64,000 bases of DNA from Bog-473 sp963742035 (GTDB lineage: Bacteria > Actinomycetota > Acidimicrobiia > Acidimicrobiales > RAAP-2): positions 434,001-498,000 of the forward strand of contig CAVUKH010000007.1 in NCBI GenBank assembly GCA_963742035.1, read 5' to 3'. The notes beneath the pieces are model-generated. The model saw only the letters and a program-made list of their open reading frames with translations. It searched no databases and had not been told where the DNA came from. Of this stretch, positions 16,847 to 26,110 are shown one piece after another. The translations under genes and the position numbers were made by a program. Every line of letters begins with the position of its first letter. Within the stretch, counting starts at the first letter, position 1.

Positions 16847-17592
16847 CGCCGTGTGCAGCCGCTCCGGGACGGCTCCTCAGTGGAACCGAAATGGGTATCC
16901 CGGTTGTGCCTGTAGGGGATACCTCCCACGGTCCACACGCGAAGCCGCCACCGTGCCCAGGATCAGCGACCACAACGCCCATGGATCGGGCGCCCTCGCC
17001 CGCCCGACGCGGAGCTTGGCTCCCAAATCGCCCAGGAAGCGGCTCACGCGCACCCCATCGTGACGAATGGGTGCCCTACGAAATATGCCCGTCCAGAGCG
17101 GCGTTCAATCCACAACGAGCAAATTGATGCGGCGACGCGAAACGACCCCGCCACCGGTTCCCAGGTAAGGGTGAGCCGAATCGGAGACGGGATCGCTTCG
17201 TTGTGCGCTTCGCCGCTAGGTCTATCGGGTCATCGGCCGTTCACGCCACGATTTTCGGATTACGACCGTGTGAACACGCGAAACAGCCCCCAACCGAAGC
17301 CAGGGGCCGAGACGCTGTACCGACACTTCATCCGCCGCCGCCTGGCAGGTTCCGTGCGCAACATATCAGGACTTCTAGGAGTCAACACGATCAATGGTCA
17401 CGTTGCTCCGAGTTAATGCAGCGTCCTGGAGGGCCAGGCGACTGTGCATAAGCGGTGGAGAAGTTGGCAAATGAGGACTAACGGGACGTCCGCCGCTGGC
17501 CGAACTCCCGCAGCCCCGAGCGAAAGTGCCGCCCCGCAGTCAGCAAAATGTGTAGTGACTGAACGACAGGTGAGCTTGTCTCAGACCGGCAC
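16847..17592. other. 746-base stretch without a supported gene
   Basis: No frame here has a convincing start, ribosome site or recognisable domain. It contains one copy of a ~50-base dispersed repeat (17005-17055) and nothing else I can name. It is probably degraded DNA within the accessory region. Confidence 0.5.
17005..17055. repeat. Dispersed ~50-base repeat, copy C
   Basis: Begins CGACGCGGAGC and contains AATCGCCCAGG and GCTCACGC; it matches 31734-31783 in the same orientation at about 85 percent by eye, with a one-base indel. The two copies lie ~14.7 kb apart and enclose most of the accessory region. Confidence 0.6.
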
Positions 17593-18540
17593 CTATTCAC
17601 CAGGTCTCACGAAGTAGAAGGCAAGAAAGGGCGACGCGGTTGCCATCATGACGAGAAGTTCAGGTGTGATCATCTGGTCCGGAGCAATAACAATCTCCTT
17701 GGCTTCCAACTGACGAGGGTCAGCAAAGTGGAGGGCCACTTGGCCTGCATTGTCAGTGGCGGTCATCACGGGATAACCCAGGCGCTTCTCCGGACTTGCA
17801 GCTCTTCGGTATGGCTGCTTGGTCCCTTCAACGGGAAATGAGTACCACCGTGACGGCGCAAAGTGGATGACTGCATTCGCACTGCCGTTGAAGTTGAGGC
17901 CATCTATCCGGAAAAGTTGTTTCCCGGTTGCGAGTTCGACAAGCTCGCGAGGAGTCCGCATGTGGTTGTTACGCCGCTTTCCGAGCAGGCGCTCCTCGAA
18001 CACCCTTCCACCAACCGTGACCTGTGGGTTCGGATAGAGAGGGCTCTTTCGCCAGCGGATTCGTCGCTCTGCCAAGACCGTTCCATCGGTCTTGACGAAT
18101 TGACGCTTCGACCCCCCTAGGGAACGGACGTGAACATGCGTCCCAGGCAGATTTGTGAAGTCGGACCGTTGAGGATCGGCTTCACCTTCGTCGTCCAGTT
18201 GCATAGCATCAGTCTCGATGAAGTCCCCCATTTGGGCAACATCCACGCCTATGGCGTGTTGGCCTGTGCCGTCCACTGTGGCTGTGAAAATGAGAGTCAG
18301 AGGTTGACTCCGTACGCCGGTTTGCAGCGCAGAACAGACGTGGGTCAAGACGGACTGACCCCTCCCAGTGTCACTGCTATTTGTCGGAGAGAGGACGATC
18401 CCACGAGGGGTCGGAGTTCTTCCCGTAGCCGCGGTATTCGGCGTGACGGTGCTACTGGTCGAGAAGGTCTCGCAGCTTCTGAGCTTCAGAATCGATCTGG
18501 CGTTGTCGTTGCAGAGGCGAGAAACGTGCCGTGTCGCCAT
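17593..18540 (-). CDS. Hypothetical protein, possibly scramblase/LOR-like
   Basis: An open frame of 315 codons. The C-terminal ~200 residues look like a real protein: VLAERRIRWRKSPLYPNPQVTVGGRVFEE, then LVELATGKQLFRIDG, ending with MMATASPFLAFYFVRPGE. This resembles actinobacterial LURP/scramblase-like beta-barrel proteins that end in a short hydrophobic segment, but the match is weak. The first ~100 residues are Thr/Ser-rich with no family look, so the true start may be the ATG at 18231. It is convergent with nothing obvious and lies 86 bases from the divergent DUF1801 gene. Confidence 0.45.
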   Translation of the reverse strand: MATRHVSRLCNDNARSILKLRSCETFSTSSTVTPNTAATGRTPTPRGIVLSPTNSSDTGRGQSVLTHVCSALQTGVRSQPLTLIFTATVDGTGQHAIGVDVAQMGDFIETDAMQLDDEGEADPQRSDFTNLPGTHVHVRSLGGSKRQFVKTDGTVLAERRIRWRKSPLYPNPQVTVGGRVFEERLLGKRRNNHMRTPRELVELATGKQLFRIDGLNFNGSANAVIHFAPSRWYSFPVEGTKQPYRRAASPEKRLGYPVMTATDNAGQVALHFADPRQLEAKEIVIAPDQMITPELLVMMATASPFLAFYFVRPGE

Positions 18541-18626
18541 TTCGGAGTGTCACAAGCAGTTGCCGTCGAGCCCCTCCGCCGTCGGGAAGGTGGGACGGTT
18601 CGGCCTCATGGGGATAGGTTGAGCCC

Positions 18627-19004
18627 ATGCCGATGCCGAGACGGTCAAGTGTTGATGATTTCTTCGCACAACTCGAGGACGTGCAGCGACCACACCTCGA
18701 GGCGCTCCGAGCGCTGAGTGGGGAAATCGACCCGGAGGCTCGAGAAGTCCTCAAGTGGAACCTTCCGGTCTACGTCCGCGGAGAGAACACGAACCAGTGG
18801 ATGCTTCAAAACTTTAAGCATCACTGCTCCCTCCGATTCTCTCCAGAGTTCTTCGCAAGCCACAAGGCTGTGGTCGAAGCCGCTGGCTACGAGTTTGGTG
18901 AGGGCTTCATCAAATTGCCCTACAAGCGGGAGCTGCCGACTGAGCTCCTGAAGGCGCTCATGCTGGCACGAGTGGGCGAGTTCGAAGCGCAACATCCGGA
19001 GTAG
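18627..19004 (+). CDS. DUF1801 (YdhG-like) protein
   Basis: A 125-residue DUF1801 protein: the start SSVDDFFAQLEDVQRPHLEALRAL, then REVLKWNLPVYV, then FKHHCSLRFSPEFF and the C-terminal GFIKLPYKRELPTELLKALM. The fold is the same as in small iron-chaperone-like proteins (YdhG), although a biochemical role is not established for most members. A second DUF1801 gene of a different subgroup is at 58879. It is divergent from the scramblase-like gene, and its 3' side borders the IMPase pseudogene. Confidence 0.8.
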   Translation: MPMPRRSSVDDFFAQLEDVQRPHLEALRALSGEIDPEAREVLKWNLPVYVRGENTNQWMLQNFKHHCSLRFSPEFFASHKAVVEAAGYEFGEGFIKLPYKRELPTELLKALMLARVGEFEAQHPE

Positions 19005-19149
19005 CGGTTCGCTCGATCGGGGTGCTCTCGAACGCCGACTAAGGGTGCATCTATGCGGCACCACTGCGGAAGCGGCTGCTTCTCGGCGAGGACTCAAATC
19101 AACAGCCGCTGACGGCGCGGCCAGCCGGTGGAGCAAGCGCGACGAACTC

Positions 19150-19977
19150 CCAGTTCGGATCGCCCAGAGGACTCCGGCATTGCGCTGGCAATGGTGCCGT
19201 TGTCCAACCGCTTTCTTCCACACTGCTGGCGTGCGGGCACCGTTGAGTCTCCGGACACACCCTCCCGATTCATTGACCAGAAAAGCACCCGCTGCGTGAT
19301 CCCAACCCAATGTCCGCCAGAACATTACGAAGTCTTGCTCACCTCTCACCTTCGATCAACCTCGGATAGTCAATGCCCGCTGATCCGGTCCCCGGGCCGA
19401 GAGATCCGAAGCGGTGGCGATTCATTTCCACTCGCTCCATCGTGGGTGCATCGAGGAACTTGGTGAGGACGGATCCCCGGAGATCTCCGGCCGTCAAGGA
19501 AGCGAAAGGCCGAACGATCGGAATACCGTTTCGTGTCGTTCCAGCACTAAGTTCCCCTTGATAGATGACCTTTGCGGCCGGGCTGCCAGATCCACGCTGC
19601 GTTGTCTCTTCTCGCCGCACGAGGGCAACCACTACGGCCCACCGCGGAGCTGCCGAGACGAAGTTGGCTGTGCTATCGAGGGGATCCACGAGCCATATCT
19701 GTTCATTGCGCAGTGTTTCCGATAGTCCACCACCCTAGAATTCCTCCTCGCCAACGAATAGAGCCTCGGGGATCAGATCACCCAGCCGCACCTTCAATTG
19801 GTGCTCGGCCAATTGGTGCTCGGCTTCTTCATCAGCCACCGTCACCACTTCTCCTGGCGATTTGAATCGGACTTCTGCCCCTCGAAGGTCTTCGAATCGC
19901 GGTCCAATGGCTTCCTTGGACACCTCCTGAAGTATTTCGCCGACCTTCTCCATCAGGTTGTCGCCCGTGGTGGCCAT
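19150..19977 (-). pseudogene. Broken inositol-monophosphatase family gene
   Basis: Pieces of one IMPase are readable in order on the minus strand. The N-terminal part is MEKVGEILQEVSKEA to FVGEEEF; a TAG at 19735-19737 follows. The same frame then resumes with IWLVDPLDSTANFVS (the metal motif DPLDGT/S). The expected middle is missing or scrambled after VRREETTQ, then LRGSVLTKFL and GPGTGSAGIDYPRLIEGE, a frameshift near 19345, and FWRTLGWDHAAGAF (the WD metal motif) with GGCVRRLNG. An in-frame 15-base tandem duplication (19795-19824, giving AEHQL twice) adds to the damage. Several independent lesions mean real decay. The start is ATG 19977; the 3' limit is approximate. Confidence 0.85.
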
Positions 19978-20090
19978 AGCAGTCACGATGCCATGGGGGG
20001 TCGCCTCGAACGTGCGCTCTGACCGGAGTTCTGCGGCGGGTGTCCACTGAGCGCCCAACACCTTCCCGGCGATACGAGACCCTCGGACTC

Positions 20091-20927
20091 CTATGCTGCC
20101 GCAATCCAGCTGACACCGATCATTTGGGGTCCGCCGTGCACTCCGACTACAGCACCCAATGTGCCGATCCGAATTGCCTCTCGGGGAAAGCGGGGGGCGA
20201 TGAGATCGAGGAACTGATCGATATCAGCTGCGCCGCCATGCATCACCGCAACGTCCTCGATGTACCCGGCGGTGCTCAAGCGTTCGTAGAGCATCTGCAG
20301 TGCTCTCTTTCGGGTACGAGCTTTACCGGCTTCGTGGACGATGCCACCGGACAGGTCGATTACCGGCTTGATCGACAGTAGTGACCCCACCATTGCAGTG
20401 GCGCCCCCTATTCGCCCACCCTTCTTCAGGTTCTCCAATGTGTTCAGAGCCGCGAGCACGTGGGTACGTGGGATCAGGTCACTGAGTCGTTGCAATACTG
20501 CGCCTACGTCTGCCCCGCCGGCGGCCACCTTGGCGGCTGCAATCACAAGAGAGCCGAGCCCGCTCGACACGGTCCGGCTGTCGATCACATGGACGGGAAT
20601 CTGTAACGCTTCTGCTGCCGTGCGAGCCGACTGAAGTGTTGTTGATAAGTCGCTCGAAATGTTGAGGCATACCACTGCCTCAGCCCCGGCGTTGCTTGCA
20701 TTGCGAAATGCCTGTTCAAACGCGCCCGGCGACGGGCAGGCTGTTTGGGGCAGGTCCGCGCTGTTCGACATTCGTCGATAGAAGTCCTCGGTGCTCAAGT
20801 CCAGCCCGTCGGTAAATTCCTCATTGCCAAACCGGATGGTCAACGGCACGATCTCAATATTGAACGGAGCGATGTCGTCCTGTTCCAGGTCGCAGGAGCT
20901 GTCGGTCACCACGAAAACACCAGGCAT
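20091..20927 (-). CDS. DegV family fatty-acid-binding protein
   Basis: A 278-residue DegV protein. It starts VFVVTDSSCDLEQDD, followed by the family block CPSPGAFEQAF (fatty-acid ligand), LNISSDLSTT, VIDSRTVSSGLG, LENLKKGGRIGG and LLSIKPVIDL. Family members bind a fatty acid and, as FakB, can present it to the kinase FakA; no FakA gene is seen here. The ATG at 20927 is chosen over 20960 because AGAGGAGG stands eight bases before it. It is located next to the IMPase pseudogene. Confidence 0.9.
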   Translation of the reverse strand: MPGVFVVTDSSCDLEQDDIAPFNIEIVPLTIRFGNEEFTDGLDLSTEDFYRRMSNSADLPQTACPSPGAFEQAFRNASNAGAEAVVCLNISSDLSTTLQSARTAAEALQIPVHVIDSRTVSSGLGSLVIAAAKVAAGGADVGAVLQRLSDLIPRTHVLAALNTLENLKKGGRIGGATAMVGSLLSIKPVIDLSGGIVHEAGKARTRKRALQMLYERLSTAGYIEDVAVMHGGAADIDQFLDLIAPRFPREAIRIGTLGAVVGVHGGPQMIGVSWIAAA

Positions 20928-21069
20928 GAACGCTGCCTCCTCTCTATACGGTTTCGCCATTCTGGCGAGGCCGGGATCCCGTCAACTCCCGGGGTGAGGG
21001 AATGTCAGCTGACGTCGTCTCCCTCCCGGCGTACGGGATACCTTCGGACCCCCCTTCGTCGCCAACAAA

Positions 21070-21327
21070 TCAAAGGGGGCCATCGAGCACCGCGGGAAGC
21101 CAGGGTACGGCAGCTCGGGCGGCTGCGAATGCGGCGTCCTCACTAAGATATTCCCATACGGAGAAGTAGGCGATGGGAGTCCAACTGCCCATGTCTTCCG
21201 GATCGCGCCGGAACTCCTCGAATCCGAACGAGCCGTCGGGCCGTCTGAAAATATCAACGCAACGATCCACGGCAGCAGTCGAAGGGCTCGCCAAAACAGA
21301 CCAGCTCGGGTCCAGGCGCTTGGACAT
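21070..21327 (-). CDS. Conserved-looking small hypothetical protein
   Basis: 85 residues, acidic and aromatic-rich (DIFRRPDGSFGFEEFRRDPED, then WTPIAYFSVWEYLSEDAAFAAARAAVPWL). The compact alternation of helix and strand and the WEYLSEDAAFAAARAAVPWL ending look like a real small cytoplasmic protein. ATG 21327 is taken as the start; the frame continues upstream but with unlikely composition. Function unknown. Confidence 0.55.
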   Translation of the reverse strand: MSKRLDPSWSVLASPSTAAVDRCVDIFRRPDGSFGFEEFRRDPEDMGSWTPIAYFSVWEYLSEDAAFAAARAAVPWLPAVLDGPL

Positions 21328-21411
21328 GGCTGGAGATGATACCGAGAAGGGGCTACCCCGTTCCGGCGTAGGGCTACCCCACGGCGCCATTGGCGGATAT
21401 AGCGTTTACCG

Positions 21412-21624
21412 ATGGGAGTGCTGCAGTGCGATCTCATCTGCGCCAATGCGCGGTCCGGCTCCACGCTCCTATCCCGCGCGCTTTCGGATACTGGACTGGC
21501 CGGCCATCCAGACGAATATTTCCTCACTGGACCTCCAGAGGCTTTCCCGCCAGGGACGACCCATTGGGAGGACAGCCCCTTGGCTCGTCGGCACGGAGTA
21601 GTCGAGCGCCGTTGTCGGAGCTAA
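21412..21624 (+). pseudogene. N-terminal remnant of a Stf0-type sulfotransferase
   Basis: The first ~55 residues (CDLICANARSGSTLLSRAL, then GLAGHPDEYF and THWEDSPLA) match the start of Stf0 trehalose-type sulfotransferases, where RSGST is the PAPS phosphate-binding loop. The frame then drifts and stops at 70 residues; the whole family is about 260. No continuation is visible in other frames, because a minus-strand gene ends at 21621. It is therefore a truncated relic, possibly of a gene involved in glycolipid sulfation. Confidence 0.75.
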
Positions 21625-21944
21625 TCGGGAGCAGGTTGGCCGGGTCCAGCCTGCAACCAACAGACCGAGTCGAGAGTGCCTCCCGCCCAGGTGAGTACGT
21701 CTCCTTCTTGCCCGACAACATCTCCAGTTGGTCCAAGCAGCTCGTTAGGTGAACCGAATCTCACGAAGTAGTCAGCGGGCCAGAGGGTGGGGCGGCGGTC
21801 TTTGCCCAACCACGCTTCAGCTCGGCCACCGACCTTCTCAGCGTGGAACTCTCCCCGAATGCTCGCCATCATCGATCTGTCGCCCCGTCGGTATCCGTTT
21901 GAGGGAAGCGGAAAGAGATCCTTATCGGCTGATGTCACCGTCAT
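21621..21944 (-). CDS. Hypothetical protein (actinobacterial beta-rich family)
   Basis: 107 residues. A basic N-terminus is followed by beta-rich sequence (IRGEFHAEKVGGRAEAWL, LWPADYFVRFGSPNELLGPTG, VVGQEGDVLTWAGG). The LWPxxYxV and GPTGDVVGxEGD pattern recurs in small actinobacterial hypotheticals, some of them lipoproteins, but no lipobox is visible here. ATG 21944 is chosen since the frame upstream has low-quality composition. Function unknown. Confidence 0.5.
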   Translation of the reverse strand: MTVTSADKDLFPLPSNGYRRGDRSMMASIRGEFHAEKVGGRAEAWLGKDRRPTLWPADYFVRFGSPNELLGPTGDVVGQEGDVLTWAGGTLDSVCWLQAGPGQPAPD

Positions 21945-22156
21945 AGTCTGACTCCCATCACGGCAGCGAGGCTTGAGTTGGCCGCTGAGCGATCCACCAC
22001 TTAGGTGAATGGATTGGTCGGCGTGTGGTGGGTGCCCAGCCGGCCAGGTCGTACGGGGGCACGCTGCTCTCTGTCGTCGACCTCCACTGGCGAGGCCGCC
22101 GGAAGAACTCGGAGCCGAGTGAGCCTCAGTCCCGACGAACTGGGACAGTCTCGATG

Positions 22157-22810
22157 TCAGCCGGCAGACATCACGCCAAACATCTCGAGGCAAGCCTCGA
22201 GTCCATCGATTTCAATGTCGTCGCGGCGCTGTGACGCCCAAGTAGCGCGGTCCAGTTTTAGGTCGATTATCCGATCTGGCTTGTTCCGTCGAAGCATGAG
22301 TCGGTCGCCGTTCTCGACGTACCCTAAAGACTTCGACGTTGCCAACGAGGCCCGGTTGTCGTGGAAAGCTCCGCTCAAGGCCTCGATTGCCCCGAGGCCA
22401 TCAAAAGCCAAGTGCAAGATGGCAGCTCGCATCTCCTTTCCGAGACCCTGACCCTGGTGCTGACGACCGAGCCACGAGCCGGTCTCGACCGTCCGGAGGC
22501 GGCCGAAGTTCCTGGCCATGAGGCCCTGTACTCCGACTGGAGCCCCATCGACGAAAACCGCCCCGGTAAAGTCCCAGCTCTCCGGACTCCAGTTGGCTCG
22601 TTTCGACCACCAGAACTTCAGAGACTCCCGGTAGCGCCTAGGCGGCGGGGCGTCGGTCCAAGGAATGGTAAACGGCATGACGGACGGCTCATGGACTCCG
22701 AGGTCGGCAACCTCATTCAGGCGATAGAGGTCAGCGTCCGTTGGGAGACGAATCTCTAGCCGAGGCGTACGGACCCGAAGATCAAAGAGCGGCCATTGGG
22801 CGTCCGGCAT
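22157..22810 (-). CDS. GNAT acetyltransferase (RimJ/RimL type)
   Basis: 217 residues with the RimJ/RimL layout. The N-terminus is LRVRTPRLEIRLPTDADLYRL; then WDFTGAVFVDGAPVGVQGL, the acetyl-CoA loop RQHQGQGLGKEMR (motif Q/RxxGxG/A) near residue 133, and the end ASLATSKSLGYVENG. Members transfer acetyl from acetyl-CoA to amino groups of proteins or small molecules; the target is unknown. The start ATG 22810 precedes PDAQWPLFDL. It faces the DUF3592-like gene across ~430 bases that hold no clear gene. Confidence 0.85.
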   Translation of the reverse strand: MPDAQWPLFDLRVRTPRLEIRLPTDADLYRLNEVADLGVHEPSVMPFTIPWTDAPPPRRYRESLKFWWSKRANWSPESWDFTGAVFVDGAPVGVQGLMARNFGRLRTVETGSWLGRQHQGQGLGKEMRAAILHLAFDGLGAIEALSGAFHDNRASLATSKSLGYVENGDRLMLRRNKPDRIIDLKLDRATWASQRRDDIEIDGLEACLEMFGVMSAG

Positions 22811-23241
22811 GTGTCCAGTTTGCCAAGAACCTCTGGCCTCGCCTTGCGACACCACACTTGTCCCACCGTCCCGGCAGAGTGGGACACCTCCAGGTGCAGC
22901 ACAGCGGCCTTCGCTGTCTTCGCCAGCCACTGTGGGTTTGGAGCCATCCTGAGAGTCGCTTTCATTAGCCGGTTTCGCTGCGGGCGCCCGGAGGGCTGAT
23001 GTCCGCCGCCGCACCCCCGCCAGTAGTCGGGTAGATGAGGTCGTGATCGCAACGAACGGGCTCAGCCTTGGCGAACGCGAACCAGCCCAGTTTGCCGCCG
23101 AAGAGGTAGGCCCCAGCTGCAGTCCGGCGTAATGGGGCCGTCAAAGGTCTACCCGTCCCGGAGATCTGGGATGGAACCAATCGAAAGAGAGGCGCAAGCA
23201 GAGGGATCAATCTCCGTTGCAAGAGGGGATAGCGTAGGGCG

Positions 23242-23787
23242 GTGGTGAAGGCAAAGGGCTCTTCCCCTACCACTTATCCTGCCGGCGGATTTCCCGCTCT
23301 CGTCCTCGCCATCGCGTTCGTTGCGATTGGCGTCTATATGGGCGAAGTCGGACGCGTTATGTGGACCGATTCCCACAACCCACGGACCGTCGCACAGATC
23401 GACTCCCGTCGATGCTGGACCAGTACTGGATCCGATGGAAGCGAGAACCTCTGCGACCTTGTCGTCACGTACAGAGATGCAGACAGGACGGTTACGACGA
23501 GGATGAAAGCTGTCGATGCGGGCGGCATCCGTCGCGACAAGATCTCGGTTTCGTATGACCCCGCCAATGTCAGCGACGCATCGGGACCCGAGAACGATTC
23601 CCAGACAGCCTTTATGGCCTGGGGCTTTGCGATCTTGTTGATTGGTTTCGGTGGGTGGATTATCCGCTCCGTCCTCCGTCAACACTCGCAGCGCCGGCAC
23701 GCAGGTCGCCGAGCCCTCCACGCGCGCCAGACACCTTTGCGCCGCCCAAGCCCGGAAAGTCTCAGCAAGGCTGATAACCGCCCCTGA
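23242..23787 (+). CDS. DUF3592-like two-helix membrane protein
   Basis: 181 residues with one transmembrane segment at about 19-38 (ALVLAIAFVAIGVYM) and a second near 124-142 (AWGFAILLIGFGGWII). These enclose an extracytoplasmic beta domain (DLVVTYRDADRTVTTRM, ISVSYDPANVSDA), typical of DUF3592. A basic cytoplasmic tail follows. It has a GTG start. Function unknown. Confidence 0.65.
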   Translation: MVKAKGSSPTTYPAGGFPALVLAIAFVAIGVYMGEVGRVMWTDSHNPRTVAQIDSRRCWTSTGSDGSENLCDLVVTYRDADRTVTTRMKAVDAGGIRRDKISVSYDPANVSDASGPENDSQTAFMAWGFAILLIGFGGWIIRSVLRQHSQRRHAGRRALHARQTPLRRPSPESLSKADNRP

Positions 23788-23862
23788 GCCGGCGTTCGGG
23801 GCGTGGCAGCTTCTGCTGAAAACTGGACAGGTTCTGTCCTCTTTCGATGTGAGACTGGATTC

Positions 23863-24432
23863 ATGCCGCTCAACGCACCTCTGATCCAAAGTGAACACGA
23901 AGGCCTGCTTGTCTTCCTTGAACATCAGCGCGAGGCAGTTCGCAATGCCACATACGGATTGCAGGAGGATCAAGCTCGCCTCCAGCCAACACCGAGTGGC
24001 CTGAGCCTCGGAGGGCTCGTGAAGCACCTCACGGACGCAGAGCACGGGTGGACCGACCGCATTCTGGGCGTGCCGCCTAGTGACACGGCTTTTGATGACT
24101 ACATGGCAAGTTTTGTCCTCCTAGAAGATGAGACGTTGGCTGCAACCTTTCGACAGTACGGAGAGACGTGCGCCCGAACCGACGCAGTGCTCAATGAAAT
24201 CGACGACTTGGGTCGTCGCGTACCGCTTCCCGAAGCTCCTTGGTTTCCTGATCCCGAGGACTGCACGGTCCGATGGGTCCTTCTGCACCTCATCGAAGAA
24301 ACCGCACGACATGCTGGGCATGCCGACATCATCCGCGAGGCTCTCGACGGAGCGTTGAGTGGACCGCTTATGGCAGCGGCAGAGGGATGGCCCGCGGAAG
24401 GGTGGGTCAAACCGTGGCGGCCAACGAACTGA
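23863..24432 (+). CDS. DinB / DUF664 family protein
   Basis: A 189-residue four-helix-bundle protein: LLVFLEHQREAVRNATYGL, then LVKHLTDAEHGW with a candidate metal His, and HLIEETARHAGHADIIREAL with two more His. The three His fit the DinB metal site. In actinobacteria related proteins are mycothiol-dependent transferases, but that is only one possibility here. The ATG at 23863 is used because the upstream frame is unlike the family. Confidence 0.88.
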   Translation: MPLNAPLIQSEHEGLLVFLEHQREAVRNATYGLQEDQARLQPTPSGLSLGGLVKHLTDAEHGWTDRILGVPPSDTAFDDYMASFVLLEDETLAATFRQYGETCARTDAVLNEIDDLGRRVPLPEAPWFPDPEDCTVRWVLLHLIEETARHAGHADIIREALDGALSGPLMAAAEGWPAEGWVKPWRPTN

Positions 24433-24496
24433 CATTCGGCCGGGACTGGGTCTCGAAGCGGCAGTCGGGGCAGTCCGTCCATCGGCATTGATGTTG

Positions 24497-24525
24497 TACG
24501 TATTGCGTAGCTACGTAGTGCGTAG
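24497..24525. promoter_or_regulatory. Tandem 14-base direct repeat before padR
   Basis: TACGTATTGCGTAG (24497-24510) and TACGTAGTGCGTAG (24512-24525) differ at one base and are separated by one base, ending 14 bases before the padR GTG. Each half contains TACGTA, itself palindromic. Position and repetition suggest a PadR operator overlapping the promoter or leader. Confidence 0.65.
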
Positions 24526-24539
24526 TAACCTTTCATCCC

Positions 24540-24869
24540 GTGGAAATACGACGTCGATCCAATGACCCACCGACTCTGATCCTCGTGAGTCTCGCCGGTG
24601 GGGCAAAGCACGGGCACGCCCTCCTCAAGGACATCGAGGAATTCGCCGGCGTAAAGCTCGGTCCCGGCGCACTGTACGGAGCGATCACCCGGATGGAGGA
24701 GCGCGGGCTCATCGAGGCGCTCGCCTCTGACGACCGCCGCCGCCCGTACCGGATCACGGACGCAGGTTCACGGGTTCTCGCTGAGTCCGTGGATCAGATG
24801 CGTGAGCTCGCTCGGGTGGGAGAAGCGCGACTGAAGAGCCCCAGGACACCACGACCGAGGTTCGCGTGA
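24540..24869 (+). CDS. PadR family transcriptional regulator
   Basis: A 109-residue winged-helix repressor: PPTLILVSLAGGAKHGHALLKDIEEF, then LGPGALYGAITRMEERGLIE as recognition helix, and RRPYRITDAGSRVLAE as wing. It starts at GTG 24540. It overlaps the next gene by four bases (GTGA). PadR genes followed by a membrane protein beginning with a YPRSWRDRYGDEL-type segment are a frequent actinobacterial pair in which the repressor controls both. The tandem repeat upstream is the likely operator. Confidence 0.92.
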   Translation: MEIRRRSNDPPTLILVSLAGGAKHGHALLKDIEEFAGVKLGPGALYGAITRMEERGLIEALASDDRRRPYRITDAGSRVLAESVDQMRELARVGEARLKSPRTPRPRFA

Positions 24870-25846
24870 CTGCAGCCGAGGGACCGAGTGCAAACGACAG
24901 TCACAGGGGGCCCAAAGGAGCGGACGATCCCCGTCTCCGCTGGTACCCCAGATCGTGGCGAGATCGATACGGGGACGAGCTCAGCGCCCTGCTCGACGAC
25001 GATTACGACAGGAGTACGCCGGTTCGGATTCGTCTTAGTCTTGTGAGCGGCGGGATTCGACAGCGAGCCAGGCAATCGGGACTGACCGGTGATGCAGTGC
25101 CAGCGGCCGACGGCGTCCGGGCGGGAGCATTAGTGGTCCTCACCGCCTGGACTGCCTTCGTGATTGCCGGCGCCAGCTTCGCCAAGTTCTCCGAACACTT
25201 CGATGAGGCGTTGCCTCGCAGTGTCGGGACGCACCACGTGCCTGACTTCGCCTTTACCGTGCTCCAGGCAGCGGCCGGAGTGGCGAGCATCCTTGTGTTC
25301 GCCGGGGCGATTCTCGCCGTCCCTTCTTTCGTGCGATTTCTGCGAGCTCGCGGTTGGGTCTCTGTACGAGGCCATTTCGTGCGAGCCCTCCTGTGTACGG
25401 TCGTGACCCTCACCGTGACAGCGCCCGTTTTGGTGCGGGCCAACCACCTCCCATCACATCATCCCAACGGTGGCATCCACTGGGATGGGGTCCTGTTCCT
25501 GGTGTGGACAGCCCTCATCGTCATCACCTTGTCGTCATGGACCGTCGTGGCAGTTGCAGCAGGTCGGCGAATCGAGATCTCCAGAGCGATGCTCACAACG
25601 GAAGGGGTACTGGCTGCCGCCGTTGCGGCCGCAATGATGACGATGCTCGTCGCCATAGCGTTCTGGTGGGGCGCAATGGCCAAAGCCGCACCCGCCTTCT
25701 TGAATGCCAGCCCGGCCGGACTCCCGGGATCATCGTGGGACATCTTACTCGTTGCCACTGTCGCACTGATGGTGGTAGCGACGGGTACGGCCGCCGTCGG
25801 AGTGGCTCGAGAAGTCCGCCTGTGGACAGCGATGAGAGCAGATTGA
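24866..25846 (+). CDS. Multi-pass membrane protein paired with PadR
   Basis: 326 residues. The cytoplasmic start carries LRWYPRSWRDRYGDELSALL, diagnostic for the PadR-linked membrane family, then about six transmembrane segments (ALVVLTAWTAFVIAGASF, AAAGVASILVFAGAILAV, ALLCTVVTLTVTAPVLV, FLVWTALIVITL, VLAAAVAAAMMTMLVAIAF, LLVATVALMVVATGTAA). The GTG start overlaps the padR stop. It has no ATPase partner, and its transport or sensory role is unknown. A weak CACCCG/CGGGTG stem lies at 25869-25890 after it. Confidence 0.85.
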   Translation: MTAAEGPSANDSHRGPKGADDPRLRWYPRSWRDRYGDELSALLDDDYDRSTPVRIRLSLVSGGIRQRARQSGLTGDAVPAADGVRAGALVVLTAWTAFVIAGASFAKFSEHFDEALPRSVGTHHVPDFAFTVLQAAAGVASILVFAGAILAVPSFVRFLRARGWVSVRGHFVRALLCTVVTLTVTAPVLVRANHLPSHHPNGGIHWDGVLFLVWTALIVITLSSWTVVAVAAGRRIEISRAMLTTEGVLAAAVAAAMMTMLVAIAFWWGAMAKAAPAFLNASPAGLPGSSWDILLVATVALMVVATGTAAVGVAREVRLWTAMRAD

Positions 25847-25913
25847 ATTCCCTTCTGCCCCCTGGCGACACCCGTAGGACCCTTCGGGTGGATCTTGCCT
25901 AAATTCACGCCAA

Positions 25914-26105
25914 ATGGACATCTACAAAGCAGTCGCTTCGCGGCGATCCGTGCGTAAGTTCTCGATTCGCCTGTCCCATTTGGAACGCTTGAGCAAGTTC
26001 TCAGCGCGGCTTTACGCGCTCCGTCAGGTGGAAACCTTCAGCCTGGCGTGTCTATGTCCTGTCTGCGGTGCGGCTCAAGAACGTGTGAGCGCATTGATGC
26101 CGAAG
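25914..26105 (+). pseudogene. Nitroreductase remnant
   Basis: The first 16 residues MDIYKAVASRRSVRKF match the FMN-binding start of the nitroreductase family. The expected later block KPSAWRVYVLSAVRLKNV is found in a second frame about 100 bases on. The core between is missing or shifted, and nothing further of the ~200-residue family remains. This is a decayed, truncated oxygen-insensitive nitroreductase-like gene. Confidence 0.75.
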
Positions 26106-26110
26106 TCGGT

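Noticed and set aside
17500..17530. Short similarity of CCGAACTCCCG-AGCCCC to 26411-26440
   Set aside because: Fewer than 20 matching bases in GC-rich DNA; probably chance.
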